From NCBI RefSeq assembly GCF_000143415.4, contig NW_003314264.1, positions 2,391,444 through 2,455,443 on the forward strand: 64,000 bases of DNA. Direction: 5' to 3'. Below are positions 52,504 to 63,525 of the stretch, one piece after another (positions within the stretch are counted from its first letter, which is position 1; each line of letters starts with the position of its first letter). This DNA is from Selaginella moellendorffii (lineage: Eukaryota; Streptophyta; Lycopodiopsida; Selaginellales; Selaginellaceae). The notes below the pieces were generated by a model that was given only the letters and a program-made list of their open reading frames with translations, was not told where the DNA came from and searched no databases. Made by a program: the position numbers and the translations under genes.

Positions 52504-53747
52504 TCATGTGTTAAACTTGTGGCGGTCGTGTGGAGTGGAGTAGTCGATGACGCTTCCAACAGGGATGACGCCATACGGATTGATGGAGGGATGACTTCCG
52601 TAGTAGTGCTTTTTGATGTGGTCCATGCGGACGGTGTCCGAGATCCCATCCATCTGGTACACGTCCTTGACGAAGTTGAAGAGGTTTGGGTACTCACGGA
52701 TCAGCTTCTTGTTGCACTTGAAATGAACAACATAAACCTGGCATAGGTAATGAATTTGAATAAAACTTCGAGAGAAAGCAAGAAAAAAAAACACCCCAGA
52801 GCTTACTTCGTCGAATCTTATGAGCGTCTTGAAGAGCCGGAGATCTGCCTCGGTGAAAACGTTTCCGCACAGATACCTCTGCTTTGAGAGGATATCCTCG
52901 CAGCGATCCAGCGCATTGAACAGAGCCTCAAACGCCTGCGACAAGTAAAAGAACTTGGATTCATGGCTTCCGAACGAAGAAAAACTAAAGAAGAAAGGTT
53001 CTGAAGATTTACCTCCTCATAAGGCTTCTGCTTGGTTGCAAAGCCACAGCGATAAACTCCGTTGTTGATGGAGTCATACACCCAAGCGTTCACTTCATCA
53101 ATCTTGGCCTGGAGATCTCTCGGGTAAAGGTCGAAGTCGGGACGCTTTGCAAGATGGTTGAACTCGCTGTTGAGCATGCGGATGATATCAGAGCTCTCAT
53201 TGTTCACGATAGTTTTCTTTGCTTTGTCCCAAAGAACCTGTTTACGTCAGGCTATCAAGCTCTGAAAACCTTGAAAGGAAAGAAAGAAACGAAGAAAGAA
53301 AGGTAGCAAGTACTCACGGGAACAGTGTACTTTCCAGTGTAGTTTGGATTGGCGATGTCGTAGAGTTCACGGACAGTCTTGGCATTGTTTATGGTGTCAG
53401 GCTGAGCACCAGGTTCCTCGTTGTCAGAGGAAGGAAACGTCCATCCAAAGTGACTCTCGCCTTCTTTGGTTCTCTCCCACTTTGGTTTTGTGGACTACAC
53501 GTTACGAGAGAAAGGTGTGAAGATCATCCTCAAGAAAACAAAAGAAGAAGCTTCTAGCACTTAGAATTGTCCAAAGCAACAAGGATACACGCCAACCATA
53601 TGAAGCACAAGAATCGAAGAAAACAACACTTAGTTGTCACAAACAAACCATATGAAACACAGGAAATCAAAGAAAACGCTAGCTTCATGCAAGCGCGAGA
53701 AAGCTTCTTAACTTCCAAAAGAAAGACGGAAATTTCTTTGACATACC

Positions 53748-53835
53748 TGTTACACGACACACCCTCGCCACGTGTCCATTAGGGTTTTCCTGTTCTGTCC
53801 GCTAGCGCGGTGCGCTTTGATCCCGATTTGTCTCA
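53748..53835 (+). repeat. 5' LTR of Copia element, 88 bp
   Basis: TGTTACAC...GTCTCA, identical over all 88 bases to the 3' LTR. The primer-binding site TGGTATCGGAGC (53836-53847, initiator tRNA-Met with one mismatch) follows with no gap. Confidence 0.95.
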
Positions 53836-53859
53836 TGGTATCGGAGCTGGGATAGCGCT

Positions 53860-56800
53860 ATGGAAGGAAAGCCATCCATCCGCGAGTTTGATGGAGAAGG
53901 GTTTGAGGGATTCAAGATCCATCTTGAATCCTATCTCTTGTTTCATGGTTTGTTGGGGATTGTAGATGGGACAGAGTCATCACCGGCTCCAGGCTCTAGC
54001 ACTGCTGAGGTGCGTGATTGGAACCTTCGGGATTCCAAGGCTAGAGGGAGTATTGTGATGTGCTTGTCCTCAAATGTTCTCTTTGCTGCCCCATCAATTC
54101 CAAAGTCCACTGCGGCAGAGCTTTGGAAGTGGCTGAGTGACACTTATGGCACCAAGAGTGAAATGGATGTCTTCAACATCCATTCACAAATGGATTCCTT
54201 GAGGCTAGAGGAAAATGGCAGTATCCAGACTCACACTGCCAAGCTCCAGGGCTTCTTCACACAACTTGCAGCTGCTGGGGCGAAGCACTGTCTCACGGAT
54301 GAGCAGCAGAGGCTGCGGCTCTACAGGTCCTTGCCAGCGAGCTGGAAGAATGCAGTTGAGAGCCTGCTTCTCCAACCAGGGATGACTTGGGCAGATGCCG
54401 TGAGGAGTCTTCGCAACATTGAGGCCATGCGAAGCGAGAGAGCTGAAATGCCACAGGCTATGTATGCTTCGCAGGCTTCTGGTGATGCCCAGGTGGCAAA
54501 ACCGCATGCAGCTGCAAATGCCCAGAAAGGGCAAAATTCCGTGGCATCTGGGCGTGCCAAGCCCAGACTTGCTAAGAATCAGTGTGCTCGCTGCTTGGAG
54601 ATGGGCCACTGGGCTCGAGATTGCCCTGCTCCCAAGCCTGTCAAGCGACTAGCTACGTTGGCGAAAGCTAATTTGCTTGAGCGTGATGGAATTGCTACTG
54701 CAAATGAGGCTGTTGAGGAGCTCTACAACGCAGAGGCAATTGCTGCACCAAGCCGGTGGCTCTTAGACTCTGGTTGTACTAATCTTATGAGCAATAAGAA
54801 GAGTCTTTTTGAGTGTTATCAGCCGAGCATTGGAAAACGTGGTGTTCATTTAGGTGACAATACCACCATCCCTGTGGACGGCATCGGGCAATTCCGGCTC
54901 TCACTCGATCATGGGAGGACCATGGCTTTTGATGGTGCCATGCATGTTTCCACCCTACGACGAAACTTAATGTCCGTCGCCAAGATATGTGATCAAAATG
55001 CGGTGGTAGTCTTTGATGCAAAGGGAGTCTCTTTAGTTGACTCTAGCGACTTTCATATGCTTGGTACACAGTTGCTTCGTGGGTCACGCATTGGGGACTT
55101 GTATGAGATTACTGCTGTCGACCCAGTTCAGGCCTTTCAGACTGTGGAGGCAGATTCTCGTGCGGAGCTTTGGCATAAAAGACTCGGTCATGTTCATTAC
55201 CAATCTCTTCAACGGATGAAATCCCAAGATATTGTTACTGGATTGGATTTCCGACGTATCCCATCTACATTTTGTGAAGCTTGTGTTTTAGGCAAGCATC
55301 ACCGCCGGAATTTCTCACCGAGTAAGCATCGAGCACTTGGACTTCTGGACTTAGTCCATTCTGATCTTTGCGGCCCCATGGACGTGCCAAGTCACGATGG
55401 CGCAAGATATTTCATCACATTCATTGATGACTATAGCCGTCGAACATGCATCCACTTCTTGATGCGTAAGAGTGATGCAGTTGCTGCCTTTCAAACGTAC
55501 AAGGCATACGTTGAAAACCTCCTTGGTCGAAAGATAAAAGCTCTTCGAGTTGATGGTGGTGGTGAATACCTCAACAATGAGCTTCGGGGCATTTGTCGTG
55601 ATGTAGGCATACAACTGCAAGCTACAGCCCGCTACACCCCCCAGCAAAATGGTGTTGCAGAAAGAAAGAATCGTACTCTTGTCAATGCTGCTCGTGCTTT
55701 GTTAGCCGATGCACATCTTGACAAGATGTTTTGGCAAGAGGCCATAGCCACAGCAATGCATGTACAAAATCGCCTTGCCACGGCTGCTTTGGATGGAAAA
55801 ACCCCTGAGGCATTTTGGACAGGTTCTACTCCTGATGTGTCCCACTTTCGGGTCTTTGGTTGTGCAGCATACGCACATACCCCTGATCAACTTCGGAAAA
55901 AGCTAGATCCCAAGAGTAAAAAATTCATCTTCGTGGGATATGCACAAGACGACACTATCGGGAGAAAAGCTTACAAGTTGTGGGATCTCGCATCTCACAA
56001 GGCTCTTGTAAGCACAGATGTCATGTTCAATGAAGATGACTTTCCCATGCGTACAGAGGCTCTTCAAGATCCTTCTTTTATTGCTGAGACTCGACTTGTT
56101 CCTTTGATCCCACTTATGGGAGATGGTCCACTCTTGCCTCCGCCTCAAGATCCTCTTCATGAGTTGCCACCAGAGATTCCATTGGGGAATCCTCCACTTC
56201 TGGACATGCTTGAACCAGCTGATGCTCCTCTAGTTGAGGACAGGCCTCCGACACCTCCACCACCTTGTCGACGTCGTGGCATGCCTGATCCGATGCCAGT
56301 TCTTGATCACCCCCAGGAACGTCGGCCCTCGTTAAAAGTCCGGGAAAATGCTGAAGCAGATGCTGCAGAGCTTGATGACTTTTATGGCTTTGTTGACATC
56401 GGCATCCCCATGACCTATGATGAGGCCATCTCAGGACCTGAGGCTTCATCTTGGATGGAAGCTATTGCGGAAGAAGTTTCTTCCATTCGGGCTAACGGAA
56501 CTTATGTTCCAGTTGATTCAGCACCACCGGGACGACGTGTTTTGGATCCAAAATGGATTTTCTCCAAAAAGTATGGGAAAGATGGCCAGGTTGTACGTTA
56601 TAAGGCACGGTTGGTTGTTCGCGGTTTTCGCCAAGTCCATGGCCTTGACTACGATGAAACATTCTCACCGGTTGTAAAAATGGCCAGCCTCCGTACTCTT
56701 TTTGCCCTTGCGGCTGCTCGCAAATGGCCAGTCCACCATATGGATGTCAAAACTGCATTTCTGAATGGGGATTTGCAAGAGGACATCTATATGCATATAC

Positions 56801-58026
56801 CTCCTGGTTTTGAGGACGATGTTGCCCCTGGTGGCCCTATATGGCAATTGCGGAAAGCTTTGTATGGCTTAAAACAGAGCTCCCGTATTTGGTATCAAAA
56901 ATTTGATGCCACCCTACGTGCTCAAGGCTTTCGTCGCTGTCATGCTGATCACAATGTGTATGTCAATGGTCATGCTGAGTGCATGGTTATTGTGGCCCTC
57001 TACGTTGATGATTTGCTCATCATGGGTGATGACAACGATGCCATTGCTGCTCTGAAAGATGCCCTCAGCCAGCAATTCCAGATGAAGGACCTTGGCCGAG
57101 TCTCCTACTTTCTTGGCTTTGAAGTCACACGTGACCCTGATTCTGGTGGCTACATGCTTAGCCAACGCCGTAAAGTCGAAGTCTTGCTGGATCGGTTTGG
57201 TATGCGTGATTGCCACCCCGTCAAGACCCCGATGGTCGTTGGCGCTATCGACCTCACAGTTGAGCAGTCTGGTGAGCCTCTACCCACTGGGACTCCCTAT
57301 CGGCATCTCATTGGTTGCCTCACATATTTGGCCCTAATGACTCGCCCCGACATCACATATGCGACTATTGCCTTGAGTCAGTACAACACATCACCAACCA
57401 CCATACATTGGCAAGCTGCCAAGCGTATTGTAAGATACCTCCGGGGCACTATGGACTATGGCATTGCTTATTCAGGGGGTGATGCATCATTAGCATGCTA
57501 CACGGATGCTAGTTTTGCCAACAACAAAGGTCATCGCTCGACTTCTGGCATTTGCCTTTCCTTCTCAGGAGGTGCCATCACGTGGGCCTCCAAGCGACAA
57601 TCTGTGGTGGCCCTTTCTAGTGCAGAAGCGGAGTACATCGCACTCACTACTGGTAGCAGGGACGTGGTCTGGGCTCGAGGGTTACTTGCCGAGCTGGGAT
57701 GTGCACAAGATGGCCCCACTACTTCTTGGTGTGACAACCGAAGCAGCATTGCCATGTCCAAGAACCCCGTCCACCATGCCCGCTCGAAGCACATTGAAGT
57801 CCAATTTCACTACGTGCGTGAGTTGGTTGACGGTGGCACCCTCGCCGTCCAACATCTCGGGACACAGGATATGCCAGCCGATCTTCTCACTAAGCCGTTG
57901 GGGCCACACCAGTTTCAGCTCCTACGTGACAGATTTGGTTTGGTGAGTGGCTTCGGTTTGGGGGGGAGTGTTACACGACACACCCTCGCCACGTGTCCAT
58001 TAGGGTTTTCCTGTTCTGTCCGCTAG
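53860..58026 (+). CDS. Copia gag-pol polyprotein
   Basis: 1388 codons, uninterrupted. Gag: '[20 protein letters not shown]', UBN2/DUF4219-like, then CCHC knuckle near residue 242 ('[14 protein letters not shown]'). Protease: '[12 protein letters not shown]' near residue 300. Integrase: zinc site ('[14 protein letters not shown]', '[12 protein letters not shown]'), catalytic Asp in 'VHSDLCGPM', Asp in '[11 protein letters not shown]' and Glu in '[13 protein letters not shown]'. RT: '[20 protein letters not shown]' and '[14 protein letters not shown]' (YVDD, residue about 1048). RNase H: '[18 protein letters not shown]', '[10 protein letters not shown]' and '[20 protein letters not shown]'. All catalytic residues appear present. 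The frame continues through the polypurine tract and 58 bases into the 3' LTR before TAG 58024-58026. Confidence 0.95.
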   Translation: MEGKPSIREFDGEGFEGFKIHLESYLLFHGLLGIVDGTESSPAPGSSTAEVRDWNLRDSKARGSIVMCLSSNVLFAAPSIPKSTAAELWKWLSDTYGTKSEMDVFNIHSQMDSLRLEENGSIQTHTAKLQGFFTQLAAAGAKHCLTDEQQRLRLYRSLPASWKNAVESLLLQPGMTWADAVRSLRNIEAMRSERAEMPQAMYASQASGDAQVAKPHAAANAQKGQNSVASGRAKPRLAKNQCARCLEMGHWARDCPAPKPVKRLATLAKANLLERDGIATANEAVEELYNAEAIAAPSRWLLDSGCTNLMSNKKSLFECYQPSIGKRGVHLGDNTTIPVDGIGQFRLSLDHGRTMAFDGAMHVSTLRRNLMSVAKICDQNAVVVFDAKGVSLVDSSDFHMLGTQLLRGSRIGDLYEITAVDPVQAFQTVEADSRAELWHKRLGHVHYQSLQRMKSQDIVTGLDFRRIPSTFCEACVLGKHHRRNFSPSKHRALGLLDLVHSDLCGPMDVPSHDGARYFITFIDDYSRRTCIHFLMRKSDAVAAFQTYKAYVENLLGRKIKALRVDGGGEYLNNELRGICRDVGIQLQATARYTPQQNGVAERKNRTLVNAARALLADAHLDKMFWQEAIATAMHVQNRLATAALDGKTPEAFWTGSTPDVSHFRVFGCAAYAHTPDQLRKKLDPKSKKFIFVGYAQDDTIGRKAYKLWDLASHKALVSTDVMFNEDDFPMRTEALQDPSFIAETRLVPLIPLMGDGPLLPPPQDPLHELPPEIPLGNPPLLDMLEPADAPLVEDRPPTPPPPCRRRGMPDPMPVLDHPQERRPSLKVRENAEADAAELDDFYGFVDIGIPMTYDEAISGPEASSWMEAIAEEVSSIRANGTYVPVDSAPPGRRVLDPKWIFSKKYGKDGQVVRYKARLVVRGFRQVHGLDYDETFSPVVKMASLRTLFALAAARKWPVHHMDVKTAFLNGDLQEDIYMHIPPGFEDDVAPGGPIWQLRKALYGLKQSSRIWYQKFDATLRAQGFRRCHADHNVYVNGHAECMVIVALYVDDLLIMGDDNDAIAALKDALSQQFQMKDLGRVSYFLGFEVTRDPDSGGYMLSQRRKVEVLLDRFGMRDCHPVKTPMVVGAIDLTVEQSGEPLPTGTPYRHLIGCLTYLALMTRPDITYATIALSQYNTSPTTIHWQAAKRIVRYLRGTMDYGIAYSGGDASLACYTDASFANNKGHRSTSGICLSFSGGAITWASKRQSVVALSSAEAEYIALTTGSRDVVWARGLLAELGCAQDGPTTSWCDNRSSIAMSKNPVHHARSKHIEVQFHYVRELVDGGTLAVQHLGTQDMPADLLTKPLGPHQFQLLRDRFGLVSGFGLGGSVTRHTLATCPLGFSCSVR

Positions 58027-58056
58027 CGCGGTGCGCTTTGATCCCGATTTGTCTCA
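57969..58056 (+). repeat. 3' LTR of Copia element, 88 bp
   Basis: Identical to the 5' LTR. The polyprotein stop codon lies inside it. Confidence 0.95.
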
Positions 58057-58187
58057 ATACCGTGACGCCAATAGCATGGTCTAAGCCCTTGAGCTTGAGC
58101 GTAGCGAAGCACCGGGAAGCCCAGGGACACGCATACGAGATGTAGAGATGGTACCTATCGGCCATGGCCGGAATATCACGCCCAGCG

Positions 58188-59946
58188 ATGGCGATGGCGT
58201 CTCCCGGCGTGGAATCTGGGAAGCACGAGCTTGTATTCCACGCTCATGGGTATGTTCTTGCGAAATGTAGGTGGATTGAGCTGGAGACATGGATTTTCTA
58301 TCTCCAGACAAGCATGCGCCCATTCCCGACGATATTTTGCGAATTTTGGAGAAGAGAATGATCTCTATTGAAGACCGCCATGCCTGCCTTTCCAAAGCGC
58401 TTCTAGAGGTTAAGTGTAGATTCGGATTTCGTCCTTGAAAATGCGATCGTGAATGATTTCAGCCTGGGATTGCGTCAGACGAGCTCATCAAGATGAACAA
58501 GGAGCTTCGCAAGCTGGATTACTCCGTGGATATGATCAAGGCGCTGAGAGCCAAAGAAAAGGTTTGACGTCGAAAGTTTGGAAAAAGAAGACTCTTTGGT
58601 TGAATGCAGGAAGTAATTGGCTTGAAAGAATTGGTAAAAGAGTCCGTTGAAGACGAAGAAATGCGTAGGCTGGCCTCTGGAGAACTTCAAACGGCCACCA
58701 GAGAAGTGAGAGATGCTCAGCACGATGTTCTCCTGGAGCTTATTCCTAAGGATGAAGCTGATAGCAGAGGTTATATTCTCGAAGTCAGAGCAGGCAAGTG
58801 CAACCCATAAGCTTGATGTTTGATATGTTTTATCTAATTTTTAGGAGCTGGAGGTGACGAAGCGTCAATTTTTGCGTCTGATCTCTTCAAGATGTAGGCA
58901 CGTCTTTCTGGTTCATGTCGAATGCTTATTGGATTTCTATGAATGCTCTCAGGTATGAGAAATACACTGCAAACAACTCATGGAGGTTTGAAGTTCTGAG
59001 CATTACTACCACCGACACCCGAGGTTACAAGGTAACTATCCGGTTCTCCACCGGCGTATCTGAGCTTGTCTTTATAGGAGGCTAGTGCTGTAATATCTGG
59101 AGATGGTGTTTATGGAGCTCTGAAGTTCGAAAGTGGCGTTCATCGCGTCCAGGTACGAAAGTAATTACCGTGGTTTCATTTTTTTTATATGCATCCGTGT
59201 GCAGCGTGTTCCTGTCACTGAGAAGGCTGGGCGTATACACACAAGTACTGCGTCAGTCGCTATTCTTCCCGAAGCGAATGAGGTTCACTCCAGGTTTACT
59301 AAATCTTTGCACTTGCATAGACCATTGATACATGTTTTTTTTCTCTCGTTTTTCTGTTGCTGAAGTTTGACTATGCTGACAGGTTGATGTCGAGATCCGT
59401 AATGACGAGATAAAGATAGACACTTACCGAGCTGGTGGAGCCGGTGGACAGCATGTAAATACTACCTGCAGCGCAGTCCGAGTTACTCACGCTCCAACAG
59501 GTATCGTGGTCGCAATCCAAGACGAACGCTCTCAACACAAGGTAGGCCCTTCAACACCCGTGCTTTGCTACAACTGAGTTGAGATTGTATAGAACAAAGC
59601 AAAAGCTTTGAGTATTTTATATGCTAGGCTGTACGAGCTCGAGCGGTCCCGAGCAGCGGCAAGTCGGTCTGAATTACGACAAGATCAGGTAATTCAGTTT
59701 ATTGTCGCAGAACGTTATTTTTTCTATTTTTATAAATTGTCACTCCAGATCGGCTCAAGCGACAGATCGGAGCGCATAAGAACGTATAACTTTCCCCAAG
59801 GTCGGGTAACTGATCATCAAGTGGGAGTGACGCAACACGCGATTGAGCAAATTATGGAGGGGATTGGTCTGGAAATTTTTGTGAATGTGCTCAAGATGCA
59901 GCACGAAGCGAGCGCTTTGGCGTCGCTCAAATCTGCAGCAGCTTGA
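58188..59946 (+). pseudogene. RF1, unit 3, 5' frameshift and no native promoter
   Basis: A 5-bp insertion in exon 1 ('attgagctggagac' against 'attggagac') shifts the frame from the first ATG, which then stops at 58361. An internal ATG at 58289 ('[15 protein letters not shown]') restores the normal frame, and all later exons, P-V-T, GGQ and the GC-AG intron look intact. The upstream divergent promoter is deleted, so exon 1 now abuts a broken reductase exon. If transcribed, it could give an RF1 lacking about 35 N-terminal residues. Confidence 0.75.
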
Positions 59947-60254
59947 CTACCCATAAGTTTCACTGTTTTTTTTTCTTCCTATGTTTTTTTTACCGTGTCA
60001 GATGTTGACAATTGGAAGCATTTGTTTGAACGTCAGGTGAGTGTTCTATTATAAATGGCAACAGCACTGACTTGTTTCCATGCACAGGACCGTCATCGGA
60101 TCAATGTGCGTGGACGGCACGAAGCTGATCATGTAGGCCTCTTTCGTACGACGATGTGAGCTAAAAAATGGAGTGGGGGAAGTCAGAGGTGCCAGGCCAC
60201 CTACTTAAACGTTTCTCCTGAAAGAATCAACATCTTGGTCAGTAGCAGAGGAGG

Positions 60255-60941
60255 ATGGTTCATGAAATGACGGCTGCCGATGGGACGCTACGGGTGGTTT
60301 CTTTTCCTTGGTGCATTAAGTTCCGGAGCGTTTGCAAGAATCTCTTGAAGCGGATGAAACTCATCGGTAGAAGGTCGTCAACTCGTGGGGTGCTGGTGAA
60401 GAGGAGCAGCAACAAGCACAGGATCAGTTGGACAGCGAGCTTTGCATACAGGCAGCAGCAGAAGCAAAAGCTCAAGAAGTCGGGAAGCAGTTTATGGTCG
60501 TTTAGTGGCTACAGCAAACTCAAGAACAGTGATAGCTGCACGGAAGCTTTAGATGGCCAGGAAGTCATCCACCGCAACTTAGAGGACTCTCAGGCTTCGT
60601 CCAGCAGCTTCTCGTTCAAGAATGATGCGGAGGACCTTGGGCATGGCAAAGGCAAGAAGATTTTGTCACCGCATCCTGGCGTGCAGCGCAGTGAGGCTAT
60701 GAAGCTCAAATCGAGGTGGGACGAAGTGGTGGAGATGGTTGTAGCGGACAGCTTTGATGATTTGGTGGACTTGGAGGAATTTCTGGGCTACTATATGCTG
60801 AGAAAAAAGTACCAGTCACTGAAAGTTTCACCTCAGGAATCCACCTCTTTTGGTTTAAGCTTAATTTCGCCACAACCAGCTTGCTCTTGCTGCTCCGCCC
60901 AGCACGAGTTTGTGCTAGCCCGCACGACAAAAACAAAATAG
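60255..60941 (+). pseudogene. OVATE-like gene, unit 3, domain truncated
   Basis: One ORF of 228 codons. Extra bases near 60505 ('tttagtggctacag' against 'tttacag') join the N-terminal frame to the OVATE frame. The domain is cut after 'EEFLGYYML': a deletion of roughly 400 bp joins it to spacer sequence ('RKKYQSLKVSPQESTSFG'), so the second half of the domain is gone. Confidence 0.7.
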
Positions 60942-61228
60942 ATTTTGCCCTTGTTGTAAACTCTGTATGGATCAGCAGGAAATCTGATCCAGACGATAAT
61001 CTTGTTGTGGGCTAGTGACATGGTCTAAAGTCTCTTCCGTACTAAAGCCTTAAAAAGCTTTTCACAGAAGTTTAAGTAAAACAGATGGATTTTGCAGGCT
61101 TGCGCAGATTTTACTCATAAAATACATTCCAACAAATATTCTATACCGTATCAGAATATTTGTTTGAATGTATAGTATATTTTCATCGCCCTTAACAGCA
61201 TACCTAGATTATTTGGTAGTCAGCAAGA
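60942..61228. other. Short spacer before Dof-like gene, unit 3
   Basis: Shortened homologue of 33342-34026. The 62-codon minus-strand ORF (60833-61021) overlaps the truncated OVATE-like frame here. Confidence 0.45.
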
Positions 61229-62239
61229 ATGAGAGACGTGTTGGTCAAGGACATCCATCATCTCCAAGACTATCCAGTCTTTGGTTCACAGACATCGGCT
61301 TTTGTTACGTTTGGGAGCGTGGGGGAGCTCATGGCCTTTTTGCGACAGCAGCACCCGCTCTGCCCACACGGCTGCGATAGCTCGGCACTCACCAAGTTTG
61401 ACTATTTCGAAAACCACATGCTGATCCAGCCGCGCTACAAGTGCACGGTGTGCAAACGGCACTTCACCCTGGGTGGCACAATACGAGCGAAACGAGCCAA
61501 GAAAGAAGATGGCGGTCGTCCAAGGAAGAGACCCAAGAAGGAGCAGCAGCAGAACAAGTCAAGGGGGCAGTGTCTTCCTCGCGAGATGTTGCCTTCGTCA
61601 ATGATTCCATCGGCCGCAACCAGTGGGAGTCGCGGTTGTGCATCCCCGCGCAGGGCAAGTCGCGGAGCTTCGAGGAGAACGCCGAGGCCATCACCAAGAA
61701 CTACAGGTCAATGCCCTAGTCAACTCGTGGTCCGGGATCAGTCGTTGCCAGTCAACGCCTGTGACCTCGAGGGATACGTGCAGGACGAGGAGATCTTCCA
61801 GGAGGTTGAGAAATTGTGGTGTAAAATGGATTTGGAGGACAAGGGTCCTTCTGTGGAGGACGAGGAGAAGAACTTTCTCAAGGATTTCAATGTCGATGAT
61901 GGTGATGATCTAGATTTACTACTGGGTCTTGAGGAGTTCAGCGGGGAGTTCAGCGACCAACAGGGCCAGGGCACCCGATTCGATTTGGGCGAGGAGCAAA
62001 ACAATTTTGCCATGGAGCTGGTGCGGCAAATGGAGGAAGAATTTCCCATCCCAGTAGTAGATGAGGAGAATGATTTCGCCATGGAGTTGGAGCGGGAAAT
62101 TGAGGAAGCATCTATGACAGCAAAGGAGGAGGCAATGCTTGTATGGAAGGACGAAGTACGTAAAATTCGAAATCAAGACAATCTCACATTCACCACAAAT
62201 CACATTGGTTTTGGAGGTGCCCAAACTCTTAAATGCTGA
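61229..62239 (+). CDS. Divergent Dof-like zinc-finger protein, unit 3
   Basis: 336 codons, the same length as the other two copies, and open throughout. Finger cysteines are unchanged. Substitutions are scattered, mostly in the acidic C-terminal half (for example 'EFSGEFSDQQ', 'PIPVVDEEN'). It is the only non-transporter gene of the cassette open at full length in every unit. Confidence 0.6.
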   Translation: MRDVLVKDIHHLQDYPVFGSQTSAFVTFGSVGELMAFLRQQHPLCPHGCDSSALTKFDYFENHMLIQPRYKCTVCKRHFTLGGTIRAKRAKKEDGGRPRKRPKKEQQQNKSRGQCLPREMLPSSMIPSAATSGSRGCASPRRASRGASRRTPRPSPRTTGQCPSQLVVRDQSLPVNACDLEGYVQDEEIFQEVEKLWCKMDLEDKGPSVEDEEKNFLKDFNVDDGDDLDLLLGLEEFSGEFSDQQGQGTRFDLGEEQNNFAMELVRQMEEEFPIPVVDEENDFAMELEREIEEASMTAKEEAMLVWKDEVRKIRNQDNLTFTTNHIGFGGAQTLKC

Positions 62240-62562
62240 TCGATCAGCAAAAAATGGATGATAAATGAAAAGTGAATAGAAGTAATTTTGTTTTTGGAAC
62301 AAGTTCATTACATTATTTGTTATTAGGTGAAGAGTTTTTCGTGAAAAAAGACTCACCCATCCCTTGTGAAAGAAAGAAAAAAAGAAATTAGGGCGAATTA
62401 GGTCTCCATAAGGTCGTCCCCGGAGGCAGAGGAGCCGCGATGCTGTGATTGTCAACCGAGCAGGTATTCTGGTGGCACCAATCGCGCCTTCGCCGACAAT
62501 GCAGCGATCGTCCTAGCGATCGATCGATCGATCGATCGCTCGCTCCGGAGAAGAGCAGAGAA

Positions 62563-63525
62563 ATGATCTGGGCAGGATTCGCGTACGCCGCGGGCGCCGC
62601 GATCGGCCACAGCTGCATCGATGCCAGCAGGAAATGGGCGTCCCAGCGCTTCTCGGACCGCGAGCTCGTAGCTCTGGTGGCTCTCCTGGACGCGCTGCTC
62701 CTCTCCTCCATGGCGCTCCTCTCCGGCGGCTTCGATCTCTTCTCTTTGACGCGGCTGGACACCGAGTACGTCGCCGCGCTCCTCGTCACCGCGGCGATCA
62801 AGGCTCTGGTGGGGTTCATGTACCAGCGTGCTCTCCACGTCTCCCCTCTCTCGGTCACTGTTCCTTATCTAGCTTTCACTCCAGTTCTTCTGGTTTTTAC
62901 GAGCTATGTGATCATCAACGAGCTCCCGAGCTCGCAGGGGCTCATGGGAATCGTGGTGGTCACTCTCGGCGGCTACTTCCTCGCGCTGGATCACCCGGCG
63001 GAGGTGGAGGTGAAGAAATCCGACGAGCCCCCGGGCAAGATCGTCTCGGTTCTTCCTTTGCTTCCTTGGAACTCGTCCAAGGCTTGTGACAAGGTCCCAA
63101 AGTTTTCCACCGATGGCGATGGTGTCGTGTTGGATCTCAGTGAGAAGAACTCCCCTCCGGTGGCGATTCCTGGAGGGAATTCTTCCTGGTGGCCACAGAT
63201 TCAATGGTAAAGATTTCTCTCTCTCTCTTTTTTCGCTTTTCCTGTTCTAAAGTTTGCAAAAGGGAAGAGGGGACGCTCCTCATGCTGGGTGTTGCAGCGT
63301 TACTGAGCATAAGTAACAGGTTCGTTTTCTCGAGATTCATTTATGGCTTCTTAGCTCCATTGTCTTTGCAGCCTTGACAAAATGGCTGGTCACTTGGCAC
63401 CATCGCTTCTCAATTTTGCTGCTCTCCAACGAGGCTTTACGGCCGTTCCCGTGGTTTTATACCTACTTGTCACAAGGTTGGCTTGTTTATCTCTCTCAGG
63501 TGATAGCTTAGCTGACTCCTGCGTC
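62563..63525 (+). CDS. EamA/DMT transporter 5' part, unit 3, joins RING-CH unit 4
   Basis: Exons as in the unit 1 fusion gene: first exon 62563-63206 ('[20 protein letters not shown]' to 'SSWWPQIQ'), then '[18 protein letters not shown]' and '[20 protein letters not shown]'. The reading frame passes the junction into unit 4 RING-CH as in unit 1/2. Hydrophobic helices '[20 protein letters not shown]', '[19 protein letters not shown]', 'LTVPYLAF'-type and '[16 protein letters not shown]' are visible. EamA proteins are drug/metabolite transporters; substrate unknown. Confidence 0.6.

Larger units (their letters stand above)
53748..58056 (+). mobile_element. Ty1/Copia retrotransposon with 88-bp LTRs, 4309 bp, apparently intact
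   Basis: Identical LTRs at 53748-53835 and 57969-58056. A 5-bp target duplication ATACC lies at 53743-53747 and 58057-58061. It has PBS, one long ORF and a G-rich polypurine tract 'tttgggggggag' (57957-57968) directly before the 3' LTR. Domain order gag, protease, integrase, RT, RNase H is the Copia order. Identical LTRs and an open ORF point to recent insertion. Confidence 0.96.
52504..58180 (-). pseudogene. Glutathionyl-hydroquinone reductase, unit 3, split by Copia
   Basis: C-terminal exons (52504-53557) match units 1 and 2, with a P-to-T change in 'QPDTINNAK'. The Copia element lies at the exon/intron border after 'GLDHAIGVT' (TSD ATACC spans the splice donor region). The remaining 5' exon (58057-58175) keeps the 'YACPWASR' motif but ends at 'GCDIPA', because about 330 bp holding the start codon and promoter are deleted. 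Confidence 0.92.
48886..63525 (+). repeat. Tandem array unit 3
   Basis: Third copy, about 10.3 kb without the Copia element. It has no Gypsy A insertion, so it shows both empty target sites. Its right junction (63525/63526) is the same transporter/RING-CH breakpoint as between units 1 and 2. Confidence 0.93.
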
